Shown piece after piece: positions 1 to 7,091 of a stretch of DNA of 21,729 nucleotides (position 1 is the first letter of the stretch; every line of letters starts with the position of its first letter). The stretch comes from Candidatus Iainarchaeum sp. (GTDB lineage Archaea > B1Sed10-29): assembly GCA_003553825.1 (NCBI GenBank), contig PWFL01000032.1, forward strand, positions 1 to 21,729, given 5' to 3'. Below the pieces are notes generated by a model that had not been told where the DNA came from, made no database searches, and saw only the letters and a list, made by a program, of their open reading frames with translations. The position numbers and the translations under genes were made by a program.

Positions 1-77
1 CCTTTAAAAAGTTTTTGCGAAAAGGTTTTAAATGAGGAGTTAATTAATTATTGTGGATTTGACGAGGGAAGAGATTC

Positions 78-467
78 TTAATTGCTTTTCTTTTTGAAAA
101 ATAGCCAGTTCTCCTGATCCTCTTTTCCCATATCTGTCTTTAGTAAAACGTATTTTCCTTTCAATTTCTCTCCTTTTATATCCGCTATTATTTCATCTTG
201 TTTCTGTTTGATCGGTTCGAATGTTCCTTTGTCCCATATCTCTACTTTTCCAGCTCCGTACTGGCCTTCAGGTATCTCTCCTTCGAAATCAGCGTAGTCC
301 AGATCATGGTTCTCCACTTTTATCGCCAGTCTTTTTGTTCCAGGTTTCTCTGGAGGTTTCTTTGGTACGGCCCAGCTCCATAGAACTCCTTCGAACTCTA
401 GCCTTAAGTCGTAGTGTAGGTTGGATGCATCGTGTTTCTGTATCACGTATGTCCTATCTTCTTCCAT
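78..467 (-). CDS. stand-alone LigD-type 3'-phosphoesterase (PE domain)
   Basis: A 129-residue protein consisting of just the phosphoesterase module found at the N-terminus of bacterial DNA ligase D. The family removes 3'-phosphate and 3'-ribonucleotide ends so that DNA ends can be extended or ligated. The catalytic and metal-binding set is fully present with family spacing: H12, H18, D20, R22 (in HDASNLHYDLRLE), then H54 and Y58 (in NHDLDYADFEG), followed by the conserved IPEGQYGAG. No ligase or polymerase module is attached; stand-alone archaeal PE enzymes are known. A GGAG ribosome site lies upstream of the ATG. It sits 22 bp after the HD hydrolase gene on the same strand and is probably co-transcribed with it. 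The family call is firm; the in vivo DNA-end repair role is inferred. Confidence 0.93.
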   Translation of the reverse strand: MEEDRTYVIQKHDASNLHYDLRLEFEGVLWSWAVPKKPPEKPGTKRLAIKVENHDLDYADFEGEIPEGQYGAGKVEIWDKGTFEPIKQKQDEIIADIKGEKLKGKYVLLKTDMGKEDQENWLFFKKKSN

Positions 468-489
468 GGTTTTTCTCCTTGATCGGAGT

Positions 490-1764
490 TTAGTTCAAGT
501 AGTTCTCCACGGTTTCTCCAAGATCTTTTCTATTTTCCGGAGTGGTGTAGACCGAGAAGAGGTGGGATACGGGTTGTTTTTCCTTCAGTGTTTGGGTTAT
601 CTTTGAGACTTCTTCCAGTGGAACTATATCTCCGCTTTTGAGCTGTATCTGTATGTCGAATTTTCTCAACCTTGGTTCAGCGTGCAGTGAAGTTTCTTTC
701 TGCTTGTTCACAATGACTTCTTCAGGTTCTATTCCTTTCTCCCGTGCTATCTCTTTCTCTATTTCTAGTTCTTCTTTATCTTTGATCTTGTTGAGTTTTT
801 CCTGTTTTTCCTCTGGATCAGAGCTTTTTATAGCGTAGCATTGTTTGTAGAGTTTTCTCTGGATGATTTTGTTTATTATTTTTCTTGAATACGGGTTGGA
901 TTCTCTCAGTGACTGGATTAAGTCCCCGTCGGTCATTTCAAAGGTTCTTTTGAGCTTTTTTTCTCCTCTTTCTCCTCTTGCCTCCAGCCATACTTTATCT
1001 TCTTCTATCTCTTTCAGGGAGGATTGGAAGGCTCTGAGAAGCATCTTCTCAGCTATAGAAACTGTTTTGTGGCAATACACATTTGAGTACATGTGGTCTC
1101 TAGCTACCAAGTAATCCTCTAGAGGTGTGATTCCTTTTTCCAGGAAGGTTATTGCTTTAGGATTGTTTTTCTCTTCTGTAATCTGCATCATGTCGATTAT
1201 TCTTTCGGTTTCCACCGATCCGTAGGATACGCCGGTGTAGTGAGAGTCTCTTGCCAGGTAATCGAGTTGATCCACGTCTAGTTGAGAGCTTATGACATCC
1301 TGTAAGTATTTTTTATTCTTATATTCTCCGTTCACGCGCTTCGCTATCTTATCCGGGCTCAAACCGTGTTTTTCTATTATTTCAGGTATGGTTTTGTTTT
1401 GGTTTCTTTTTTCTTTTCCTCTGATTAAATCTTTGGTTATTTCCATGTGGTCTTTTGGCATTACTTCTTCCACTGTGTGGCTGAATGGAGCGTGTCCAAG
1501 ATCGTGTAGAAGTGCAGCTGTTTCAAGAGTTTTCTTTTCCTCTTCCTCCAGATCTAACTTCTCCGATACTTTACCCGCTACATGGGATGATCCAAGAGAG
1601 TGTTCCAGTCTGGTTTGATGTGCTCCTGGATACACTAGAAAGGTTAATCCGAGTTGTTTTATCCAGGCCAGTCTCTGCATTTCCGGCTGTTCCAGTAGTT
1701 CTTCCTGTAATTGATTCAGTTCAATGAATCCGTGGACCGGGTCCTTGATCACTTTCCCCGTCAT
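490..1764 (-). CDS. HD-superfamily phosphohydrolase (COG1078, SAMHD1/dGTPase-like)
   Basis: A 424-residue metal-dependent phosphohydrolase related to dNTP triphosphohydrolases and SAMHD1. The N-terminus KDPVHGFIEL is typical of the family. The HD metal site is seen as H55 (RLEHSLGSSH), H87-D88 (ALLHDLGHAPFSH) and D165 in LDVDQLDYLARDSHYTG, matching the His/His-Asp/Asp order of SAMHD1. The C-terminal ~150 residues are charged and partly coiled. The likely substrate is a deoxynucleotide or another phosphorylated nucleotide, but COG1078 members are poorly characterised and this cannot be read from sequence. The start is supported by AAGGAGA upstream of the ATG and by a TATA box further up. It appears to form an operon with the phosphoesterase gene, suggesting a shared nucleotide-pool or DNA-repair role (inference). 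Confidence 0.92.
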   Translation of the reverse strand: MTGKVIKDPVHGFIELNQLQEELLEQPEMQRLAWIKQLGLTFLVYPGAHQTRLEHSLGSSHVAGKVSEKLDLEEEEKKTLETAALLHDLGHAPFSHTVEEVMPKDHMEITKDLIRGKEKRNQNKTIPEIIEKHGLSPDKIAKRVNGEYKNKKYLQDVISSQLDVDQLDYLARDSHYTGVSYGSVETERIIDMMQITEEKNNPKAITFLEKGITPLEDYLVARDHMYSNVYCHKTVSIAEKMLLRAFQSSLKEIEEDKVWLEARGERGEKKLKRTFEMTDGDLIQSLRESNPYSRKIINKIIQRKLYKQCYAIKSSDPEEKQEKLNKIKDKEELEIEKEIAREKGIEPEEVIVNKQKETSLHAEPRLRKFDIQIQLKSGDIVPLEEVSKITQTLKEKQPVSHLFSVYTTPENRKDLGETVENYLN

Positions 1765-1820
1765 TTTATCTTCTCCTTCTTACTTTTTTCTTGACTTCTA
1801 TGTATTAGTTTGGATTCGAA

Positions 1821-1830
1821 TATATTTATA
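1821..1830 (-). promoter_or_regulatory. TATA box for the HD/phosphoesterase operon
   Basis: On the minus strand the sequence reads TATAAATATA, about 57 nt before the HD hydrolase ATG. That predicts transcription starting near 1800 and a leader of about 35 nt with a GGAG site. Confidence 0.55.
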
Positions 1831-1898
1831 AGAAAGTTCACCATGAATCCAAAGTTGTCGTTGGTTTAGGCGGATTCACTGGGGATAACCCCTCAATG

Positions 1899-1907
1899 TA
1901 TAAATAA
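1899..1907 (+). promoter_or_regulatory. probable TATA box for ftsZ
   Basis: TATAAATAA lies about 95 nt upstream of the ftsZ ATG. Just before it is a small GGGG-ATAA-CCCC inverted repeat (1881-1892). A second AT-rich candidate (about 1921-1932) would give a shorter leader; sequence alone cannot decide between them. Confidence 0.45.
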
Positions 1908-1996
1908 TCCTAATAACAAAATAATTATAAGTTAATTAAAAACTCCGCAGAAAAAAATTCTAACCGAGTAAAACCGTAAACCCGGAGGTACCAAAA

Positions 1997-3139
1997 ATGA
2001 AAAAAAGAATAAAAGAAACCATTGAAGAAGCCAAGGAGAAAGAAAAAAACTCCTATAAGAAAACAAAGCCAGATAACGATGCTAAAGGAACTGAAGAAGA
2101 AGAATTAAGGAAGAAAATTGAAGAATCAGGAGCAGGAGTGAAAGTAATAGGAACAGGTGGATCAGGAAACAACACCATGAAAAGAATGCAAGAGATAGGG
2201 ATACAAGGAGCAGAACTAGTAGCGATGAACACTGATGCTCAACATCTTTTATCAACACCTGCAGACAGTAAACTCCTACTAGGAAAAGAAGTCACGGACG
2301 GACTAGGAGCAGGAAGCGATCCACAGCTAGGAGAAAAAGAAGCAAAGGAACAAGGAGAACAAATCGAAGAACAAGTGGAAGAACCGGGTTTAGTTTTCGT
2401 TACATGCGGACTCGGTGGAGGAACTGGAACAGGAACCGCACCAGTTATCGCGAGAAAAGCAAAAGAAAAAGGAGCACTATCAGTCGCGGTAGTAACTCTT
2501 CCATTCAGTGTTGAAGGAGAAAAAAGAATGGAAAACGCTCTATCAGGACTTAAAAAACTGAGAGAAAACGCAGATACCGTTATAGTTATCCCCAACGATA
2601 AACTACTTGAAATAGTTCCCGAACTACCTCTCAACGCAGCTTTCAAAGTAGCTGACGAAGTATTAGCCAATGCAGTAAAGGGAATAACCGAGATGATAAC
2701 CAAACCAGGACTGGTTAACCTTGACTTTGCCGACATAAGAACCATACTACAAGACGGAGGAGCAGCGATGATAGGGCTAGGAGAATCCGACACGGACGAA
2801 ACAGGAGAAGCAAGAGCACTAGAAGCAGTGGAAGAAGCACTAAATTCTCCCCTACTAGACGTAGATATATCAAACGCAGGAAAAGCACTAATAAACGTAG
2901 TAGGAGGACCATCCATGAGCCTAAGAGAAGCCGAAGTAGTGATGGAAGCAGTAGCCAGCAAGATCAGAAAAGACTCCCACATAATCTGGGGAGCAATGAT
3001 CGATGACAATTTACGAGAAGACAAAATAGAAACAATGGTCGTGATAGCGGGAGGAAGAATCCCATTCATCGGTGGCGAAGGAGACGAAGAAAAACTCGGC
3101 CCGGAAATCCACCTGGACATAGTCGGAGAAGAAGAGTAA
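1997..3139 (+). CDS. ftsZ: cell-division GTPase FtsZ (FtsZ1-like by context)
   Basis: Tubulin-like GTPase that polymerises at mid-cell to form the division ring. The 380-residue protein has the nucleotide-binding GTGGSGNN loop (about residues 52-59), the tubulin signature GGGTGTG (140-146), the NTDAQ segment, and the catalytic T7-loop region NLDFADI. A charged, Lys/Glu-rich extension of about 45 residues precedes the core; the C-terminus is short and acidic (GEEE). GGAGGT lies upstream of the ATG. FtsZ directly before secE-spt5-L11 is a classic euryarchaeal arrangement, the one I recall for the ftsZ1 paralogue of methanogens; assignment to FtsZ1 rather than FtsZ2 rests on that context. Confidence 0.97.
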   Translation: MKKRIKETIEEAKEKEKNSYKKTKPDNDAKGTEEEELRKKIEESGAGVKVIGTGGSGNNTMKRMQEIGIQGAELVAMNTDAQHLLSTPADSKLLLGKEVTDGLGAGSDPQLGEKEAKEQGEQIEEQVEEPGLVFVTCGLGGGTGTGTAPVIARKAKEKGALSVAVVTLPFSVEGEKRMENALSGLKKLRENADTVIVIPNDKLLEIVPELPLNAAFKVADEVLANAVKGITEMITKPGLVNLDFADIRTILQDGGAAMIGLGESDTDETGEARALEAVEEALNSPLLDVDISNAGKALINVVGGPSMSLREAEVVMEAVASKIRKDSHIIWGAMIDDNLREDKIETMVVIAGGRIPFIGGEGDEEKLGPEIHLDIVGEEE

Positions 3140-3163
3140 CGAGAAAAGTATAACAAGAACAAG

Positions 3164-3173
3164 TTATATAAAA
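3164..3173 (+). promoter_or_regulatory. TATA box for secE-spt5-rpl11
   Basis: TTATATAAAA lies 25 bp after the ftsZ stop and about 100 nt before secE. It suggests that the secretion/elongation/ribosomal block has its own promoter and an mRNA leader of about 75 nt. Confidence 0.5.
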
Positions 3174-3272
3174 CTACAAACACAAATACTCAAAGCAGTG
3201 AACACGATCCATTCTGCTCAAACACTAATACATTAAATAACACAGCGGATTAATCAAGAAAAAGGTGAAGAA

Positions 3273-3470
3273 ATGAACATACAAAAAATAATAACTGACT
3301 ACATCAAAAGACTCGGAAGATTCCTGAAACAGGTAAAAAGAGTCATGAAAGTAGCTACAAAACCAACCAGCGAAGAATTCTGGGCAGTAGCAAAAGTAAC
3401 ACTAATAGGAATGCTGATAATAGGATCAATAGCCTACATAATAAGATCAATAGACTTTCTACTAGCATAA
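3273..3470 (+). CDS. secE: protein translocase subunit SecE (Sec61 gamma)
   Basis: Small essential subunit of the SecYE translocation channel in the cytoplasmic membrane. The 65-residue protein has the expected architecture: an N-terminal amphipathic helix (about 1-28, rich in Lys/Arg), the conserved KPTSEEFWAVAKVT segment, and one C-terminal transmembrane helix (about residues 43-64). Length is normal for archaeal SecE. A GGTGA ribosome site precedes the ATG. It is followed after 21 bp by spt5, the usual archaeal pairing. Confidence 0.95.
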   Translation: MNIQKIITDYIKRLGRFLKQVKRVMKVATKPTSEEFWAVAKVTLIGMLIIGSIAYIIRSIDFLLA

Positions 3471-3491
3471 AAAACAAAGAAAGTGAACAAA

Positions 3492-3947
3492 ATGGCAATG
3501 TACTCAATCAGAACCACAATAGGACAGGAAAAAACAACTTCAAAGATGCTCGAGGACAAAGTGGAAAAAGAAGACCTAGACATCCACTCCATCACAGTAG
3601 TCGACAGACTAAAAGGATACATATTCACAGAAGCAGATGACGAAGAAGAAGCAAAACAACTGATAAGAGGAATAAAACACGCCAAAGGAATAATAGAAGG
3701 AGAAGTAGAAAGAGAAGAAATAAAACCATTCATAGAAGAAAAAACACTCACAAGCGAGATAAAAAGCGGAGACATCGTGGAACTAACATCAGGAGCATTC
3801 AAAGGAGAAAAAGCCAAAGTAAAAAGAATAGATCAAGGAAAGGAAAAAATCACGGTAGAAATAATAGAAGCGGAAGTCCCAATACCAGTTACAGTGGACG
3901 CATCCGACGCAAGAGTAATACCGAGCGAAAAACAAAAATACGAATAA
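3492..3947 (+). CDS. spt5: transcription elongation factor Spt5 (NusG family)
   Basis: Archaeal Spt5 binds the RNA polymerase clamp, with its partner Spt4, and increases processivity. The NGN domain occupies about residues 1-85 (MYSIRTTIGQE, later LKGYIFTEADDEEEAKQLI and a GIIEGEV segment) and a KOW domain follows (SGDIVELTSGAFKGEKAKVKRID, about 95-145). The reading frame is open from a GTG at 3483, but that GTG lies inside an AAGTGA ribosome-binding sequence, so the ATG at 3492 (151 residues) is preferred. It lies 12 bp before rpl11 and is almost certainly co-transcribed. Confidence 0.95.
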   Translation: MAMYSIRTTIGQEKTTSKMLEDKVEKEDLDIHSITVVDRLKGYIFTEADDEEEAKQLIRGIKHAKGIIEGEVEREEIKPFIEEKTLTSEIKSGDIVELTSGAFKGEKAKVKRIDQGKEKITVEIIEAEVPIPVTVDASDARVIPSEKQKYE

Positions 3948-3959
3948 AAAAGTGATCAC

Positions 3960-4649
3960 ATGACCGACACAATAAGCGTGCTAATAGAAGGAGGAAAGGC
4001 CTCGGCAGGACCACCACTAGGCCCAGAACTAGGACCAACACCAGTGAACGTACAAGACGTAGTCAACGAAATAAACGAAAAAACGAAGAATTACGAAGGG
4101 ATAGAAGTACCAGTGGACGTGAAGATTGACAAAGACAGTGGAGAATTCGAAGTAGAAGTAGGATCACCACCAGTATCAGCACTCATCAAAAAAGAACTAA
4201 ACATAGACAAACTATCAGGAGAACCCAACAAGTACAAAGTCGGAGACCTGAAAATAGATCAAATAATCAAAATAGCAAGATCAACTAAAGAAAACAGCCT
4301 GGCAAAAACAGATAAAAAACTCGTTAAAGAAGTAATAGGAGCATCACAATCAATGGGAATACTCATAGACGGAAAAGAACCACAACAAGTAATGAAAGAA
4401 GTGGAACAAGGAAAACACAACGCTAAAATAGAAGGCGAAGAAGAACTGGAAGAAGTGAGCAAAGAAGAAATCGAACAAAGAAAACAGGAACTGGAAGAAA
4501 AAATGGAAAAGATTAAAGCCGAAGAAGAAGAGGAAGAGGAAGAAGAGGAAGAACTAGAAGAAGGCGAAGAACCAGAGGAAGAAATTGAAGAAGAAGATGA
4601 GGAAGAGGAAGAAGAACCCCACGCACCAGGAGAAGCAATCGACCTCTGA
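3960..4649 (+). CDS. rpl11: 50S ribosomal protein L11 with long acidic C-terminal tail
   Basis: L11 binds the GTPase-associated region of 23S rRNA at the stalk base. The N-terminal domain has the signature GGKASAGPPLGPELGPTPVNV (residues 11-31), and the rRNA-binding C-terminal domain runs to about residue 155 (VIGASQSMGILIDGK). Archaeal L11 normally ends near residue 160; this one continues for about 70 more residues. The extra part is a charged helix (VSKEEIEQRKQELEEKMEKI) followed by an almost pure Glu/Asp tract and a short distinct end, PHAPGEAIDL. The frame is intact. The extended ribosome site AAGTGATCAC abuts the ATG. The tail may substitute for, or extend, the acidic stalk; that is inference. 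Confidence 0.95.
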   Translation: MTDTISVLIEGGKASAGPPLGPELGPTPVNVQDVVNEINEKTKNYEGIEVPVDVKIDKDSGEFEVEVGSPPVSALIKKELNIDKLSGEPNKYKVGDLKIDQIIKIARSTKENSLAKTDKKLVKEVIGASQSMGILIDGKEPQQVMKEVEQGKHNAKIEGEEELEEVSKEEIEQRKQELEEKMEKIKAEEEEEEEEEEELEEGEEPEEEIEEEDEEEEEEPHAPGEAIDL

Positions 4650-4715
4650 AAAACCCATTAACAAGAACCACAACCAATAAAAACAAGACACTTAATAAAC
4701 ATAAAAACCCGTTTA

Positions 4716-4733
4716 CTAAGCCAAGTAGCTTAG
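4716..4733 (+). promoter_or_regulatory. hairpin abutting the rpl1 ribosome-binding site
   Basis: A perfect 6-bp inverted repeat, CTAAGC-CAAGTA-GCTTAG, ends exactly where the rpl1 Shine-Dalgarno GGAGGG begins (its last G is shared). In RNA it would form a stem-loop next to the ribosome site. L1 is the autogenous translational repressor of its operon in methanogens and bacteria, so this is a candidate control site. The structure is seen in sequence; the regulation is inference. Confidence 0.4.
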
Positions 4734-4745
4734 GAGGGAAACAAC

Positions 4746-5387
4746 ATGGATCTAAACTTTGAAGAAGCACTCGAAAAAGCAATTGAAGAAGCACCGGAAA
4801 GAAACTTTACAGAAACAGTAGAGCTAATACTAAATTTCCGAGAAGTCGATTTCTCCAATCCAAACGATAGACTAGACAAGACAGTTACTCTACCAAACGG
4901 TAAGGGCAAACCAACCAAGATATGTGTTATAGCAGAAGGAGAAACAGCTACAAAAGCAAAAGGAGAAGCTGAAAAAGTACTAAATAAAGATCAATTAAAA
5001 AAACTCGGAGAAGACTCTAGAAAAGCAAAAAAACTAGCAAATGAATACGATCACTTCGTAGCAGAAGCCAGTATGATGGCGGACGTTGGAAAACACCTGG
5101 GACAAGTACTTGGACCAAGAAACAAAATGCCAACACCTATACCACCAGGCTCGGATCCAACAGAACAAATCGAGAAAATGAGAAACCAAATCAAGATCAA
5201 ATCAAAAGGAGAATTCCAACCAACACTACAAGCACCAATAGGAACCGAAGAAATGGAAACACAAGAATTAATGGAAAACATTGAAAGAGTGTACACCGAA
5301 ATAGTAAACTCACTACCAAAAAGACATCAAAATATAGATCAAGCCTACGTGAAGACAACTATGGGGCCATCAATACAAGTAGAATAA
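4746..5387 (+). CDS. rpl1: 50S ribosomal protein L1
   Basis: L1 forms the mobile L1 stalk of the large subunit, binds 23S rRNA and, in other archaea, also its own mRNA. The 213-residue length is standard for archaeal L1. Family hallmarks are the NFRE-DFSNPNDRLDKTVTLPNGKGK stretch (about residues 30-60), FVAEASMMADVGKHLGQVLGPRNKMPTPIPP (about 101-135), and the C-terminal YVKTTMGPSIQV. A strong GGAGGG site precedes the ATG. A 96-bp gap separates it from rpl11, containing a weak TATA-like stretch and the hairpin just before the ribosome site. Confidence 0.97.
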   Translation: MDLNFEEALEKAIEEAPERNFTETVELILNFREVDFSNPNDRLDKTVTLPNGKGKPTKICVIAEGETATKAKGEAEKVLNKDQLKKLGEDSRKAKKLANEYDHFVAEASMMADVGKHLGQVLGPRNKMPTPIPPGSDPTEQIEKMRNQIKIKSKGEFQPTLQAPIGTEEMETQELMENIERVYTEIVNSLPKRHQNIDQAYVKTTMGPSIQVE

Positions 5388-5405
5388 CGCCAAGAGTGAT
5401 TAAAA

Positions 5406-6254
5406 ATGACCGTGCCGGAATGGAAAAAACAAACAGTACAAAAAATAAAAGAAATGACGGAGAAACCAGTGGTAGGAGTCATAACCCTAGAAGGACTACC
5501 GTCAAAACAACTACAAGAGATAAAGAAAGAACTCAGAGGCGAAGCAGAGATAAAAGTCACTAGAAAAACACTCATAAAAAGAGGTCTGGAAAAATCGGAT
5601 AGAGAAGGCGCGAAAAAACTCGAAGAATACCTAGAAGGACCATGCGGAATAATATCAACCGACAAAAACCCATTCAAACTTTACAAATCACTGCAGGACA
5701 AAAAATCAAAAGCAAAAGCCAAACCAGGTAAAAAAGTCGATAAACAAGTGAAAATACCCGAAGGACCAACCGGACTACAGCCAGGACCAATACTCTCAAA
5801 CCTACAACAAGCAGGATTACCAGCACAAATAAAAGAAGGAGACATATACATCAACAAAGAAACCACACTACTAGAACCAGGCGACGAAATAACAATGGAA
5901 ATAGCATCCGCCCTAAACACCTTAGACATCAAACCACTTGAAATAGGCATAGAGCCACTCGCATTACTAGAAAACAGCACAGTATTCACACCAGATCAAC
6001 TGGAAATCGATGTTGAACAAACAAAACAAGACTTCACAAACGCTCACCAAAGAGCAATAAACCTAGCAGTAGAATCCAATTACCACACAAAAGAATCAAC
6101 AGAAGTAATGGTTCAAAAAGCAAGTCAAAACGCAAAAAACCTAGCAATAGAAGCAAAAATCTATACCAAAGAAACAATAGAACAAATAATCAGCCAAGAA
6201 CACGCCAAAGCACAAGCACTGGATCAAAAAATCAAAGAAAAAGAATCAGAATGA
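5406..6254 (+). CDS. rpl10: 50S ribosomal protein L10 (P0-type stalk base)
   Basis: L10/P0 anchors the L12/P1 dimers to the ribosome. The 282-residue protein has the rRNA-binding N-terminal domain (WKKQTVQKIKEM; KVTRKTLIKRGLE), the archaeal/eukaryotic insertion domain (GPTGLQPGPILSNLQQAGLP to about residue 195), and a helical spine with repeated L12-docking segments (RAINLAVESNYHTKES; AKNLAIEAKIYTKET; AKAQALDQKI). It ends at KEKESE: the acidic hinge and GLGxLF-type motif that normally close archaeal P0 are missing although the frame has a clean stop. The ribosome site is GAGTGATT, 18 bp after rpl1, so probably the same transcript. Confidence 0.95.
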   Translation: MTVPEWKKQTVQKIKEMTEKPVVGVITLEGLPSKQLQEIKKELRGEAEIKVTRKTLIKRGLEKSDREGAKKLEEYLEGPCGIISTDKNPFKLYKSLQDKKSKAKAKPGKKVDKQVKIPEGPTGLQPGPILSNLQQAGLPAQIKEGDIYINKETTLLEPGDEITMEIASALNTLDIKPLEIGIEPLALLENSTVFTPDQLEIDVEQTKQDFTNAHQRAINLAVESNYHTKESTEVMVQKASQNAKNLAIEAKIYTKETIEQIISQEHAKAQALDQKIKEKESE

Positions 6255-6273
6255 AAAAATCACACTCAAAACC

Positions 6274-6283
6274 TATAAAAATA
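6274..6283 (+). promoter_or_regulatory. TATA box for rpl12
   Basis: TATAAAAATA lies 34-43 nt upstream of the rpl12 ATG, with predicted initiation just before AGGAGG. A private promoter would fit the need for several L12 copies per ribosome. Confidence 0.5.
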
Positions 6284-6316
6284 ATCAAGATAGAACACTA
6301 ACAGGAGGTAAACAAA

Positions 6317-6634
6317 ATGGAATACGTATACGCTGCACTCTTACTGAACTCCGCAGAAAAAGAAATAAACGAAGACACATTAACAGATGTGATAGAAGCC
6401 GCAGGAATAGAAGCAGACGAAGCAAGAATAAAAGCACTAACAACAGCACTGGAAGATGTTGATATAGAAGAAGCAGTACAAAAACAAGCAGCTGCACCAG
6501 CAGCACCAGCACAAACAGGAGCAACCGAAGAACAAGGTGAAAAAGAAGACGAAGAAGAGGAAGAAGAAGACGAGGAAGAAGAAGTATCCGAAGAAGAAGC
6601 AGCAGAAGGACTTGGATCACTATTCGAGGACTAA
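6317..6634 (+). CDS. rpl12: 50S ribosomal protein L12 (P1-type stalk protein)
   Basis: Archaeal L12/P1 dimers sit on L10 and recruit translation factors. The 105-residue protein has the dimerisation domain (MEYVYAALLLNSAEKEINED to about residue 60), an Ala/Pro hinge (AAAPAAPAQTGA), a Glu/Asp-rich tract, and the C-terminal factor-binding motif EEAAEGLGSLFED. Length is normal for the family. A full AGGAGGT ribosome site precedes the ATG. It is the last gene of the stalk cluster and has its own TATA box. Confidence 0.96.
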   Translation: MEYVYAALLLNSAEKEINEDTLTDVIEAAGIEADEARIKALTTALEDVDIEEAVQKQAAAPAAPAQTGATEEQGEKEDEEEEEEDEEEEVSEEEAAEGLGSLFED

Positions 6635-6680
6635 AAGCATCAAAACCCGGAACAGTGCACAAGCAACAGCATCCCCCTAA

Positions 6681-6688
6681 TTTAAAAA
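6681..6688 (+). promoter_or_regulatory. TATA box for the two-helix membrane protein
   Basis: TTTAAAAA lies about 22-30 nt upstream of the two candidate ATGs (6702, 6711), so the mRNA is probably leaderless and there is no Shine-Dalgarno sequence. Confidence 0.45.
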
Positions 6689-6701
6689 ACTCCAATTCGT
6701 A

Positions 6702-7070
6702 ATGAGAGACATGGCTGAAGAAACTGAGAAATCAAATAATGAAGAACCTCAAAAAGAAGAGTTAGGTAAAGGAACAGCCAAGGAGATAGAGGAATACGAG
6801 TACCTGCTAGTAGAATACATGAAGGAGATAAGCAATGAAATGACCTACCTACTCCTAACAATAGTCTCGCTATTCCTATTCATAGTGGTCAATCTTTTCC
6901 AGGACTTAGTAGCCATTGAAACTTCAGAAGAATTCCTATTAGGATTAAGCTCTGTTCAAATGCTAAGAATAGTGTTTATACTGCTAATGATAGGTGGATT
7001 TATATTGTTCACTCTATCCAATATCACTAAAAAAAATATAGAGGATAGATTCAGTGTTATATTGGATTAA
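6702..7070 (+). CDS. small two-helix membrane protein, function unknown
   Basis: A 122-residue protein I do not recognise. A charged, Glu-rich N-terminus of about 45 residues, predicted cytoplasmic, is followed by two hydrophobic helices (about residues 49-67, LLLTIVSLFLFIVVNLF, and 84-104, MLRIVFILLMIGGFILF), then a short charged tail. The start could also be the ATG at 6711 (MAEETE), which better fits a leaderless transcript from the TATA box. It follows the ribosomal cluster but with its own promoter, and converges on threonine synthase. No catalytic motif is visible. Confidence 0.75.
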   Translation: MRDMAEETEKSNNEEPQKEELGKGTAKEIEEYEYLLVEYMKEISNEMTYLLLTIVSLFLFIVVNLFQDLVAIETSEEFLLGLSSVQMLRIVFILLMIGGFILFTLSNITKKNIEDRFSVILD

Positions 7071-7072
7071 AA

Positions 7073-7091
7073 AAATCATTTAAATTGATTT
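7073..7091. terminator. inverted repeat between convergent genes
   Basis: AAATCA-N7-TGATTT lies at the junction of the membrane-protein gene and the threonine synthase stop, with A/T runs on both sides. It could terminate transcription in both directions. The stem is AT-rich and weak. Confidence 0.3.

Noticed and set aside
1..77. Possible gene or promoter at the left edge
   Set aside because: Only a three-codon frame and an AT-rich TATA-like stretch are present; the edge cuts off any neighbour.
2239..3183. Long minus-strand open frame (314 codons) opposite ftsZ
   Set aside because: It is the antisense shadow of ftsZ, Ser/Pro/Leu-rich with no domain; ftsZ is unambiguous.
4510..4620. Glu-rich purine repeat in rpl11 as a simple-sequence repeat or assembly error
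   Set aside because: GAA/GAG codons are mixed, the frame is kept, and it ends in a distinct non-acidic sequence, so it is treated as a real tail.
6285..6695. Leucine/arginine-rich minus-strand frame opposite rpl12
   Set aside because: Its composition is produced by reading GAA/GAG-rich coding DNA backwards; no start signals.
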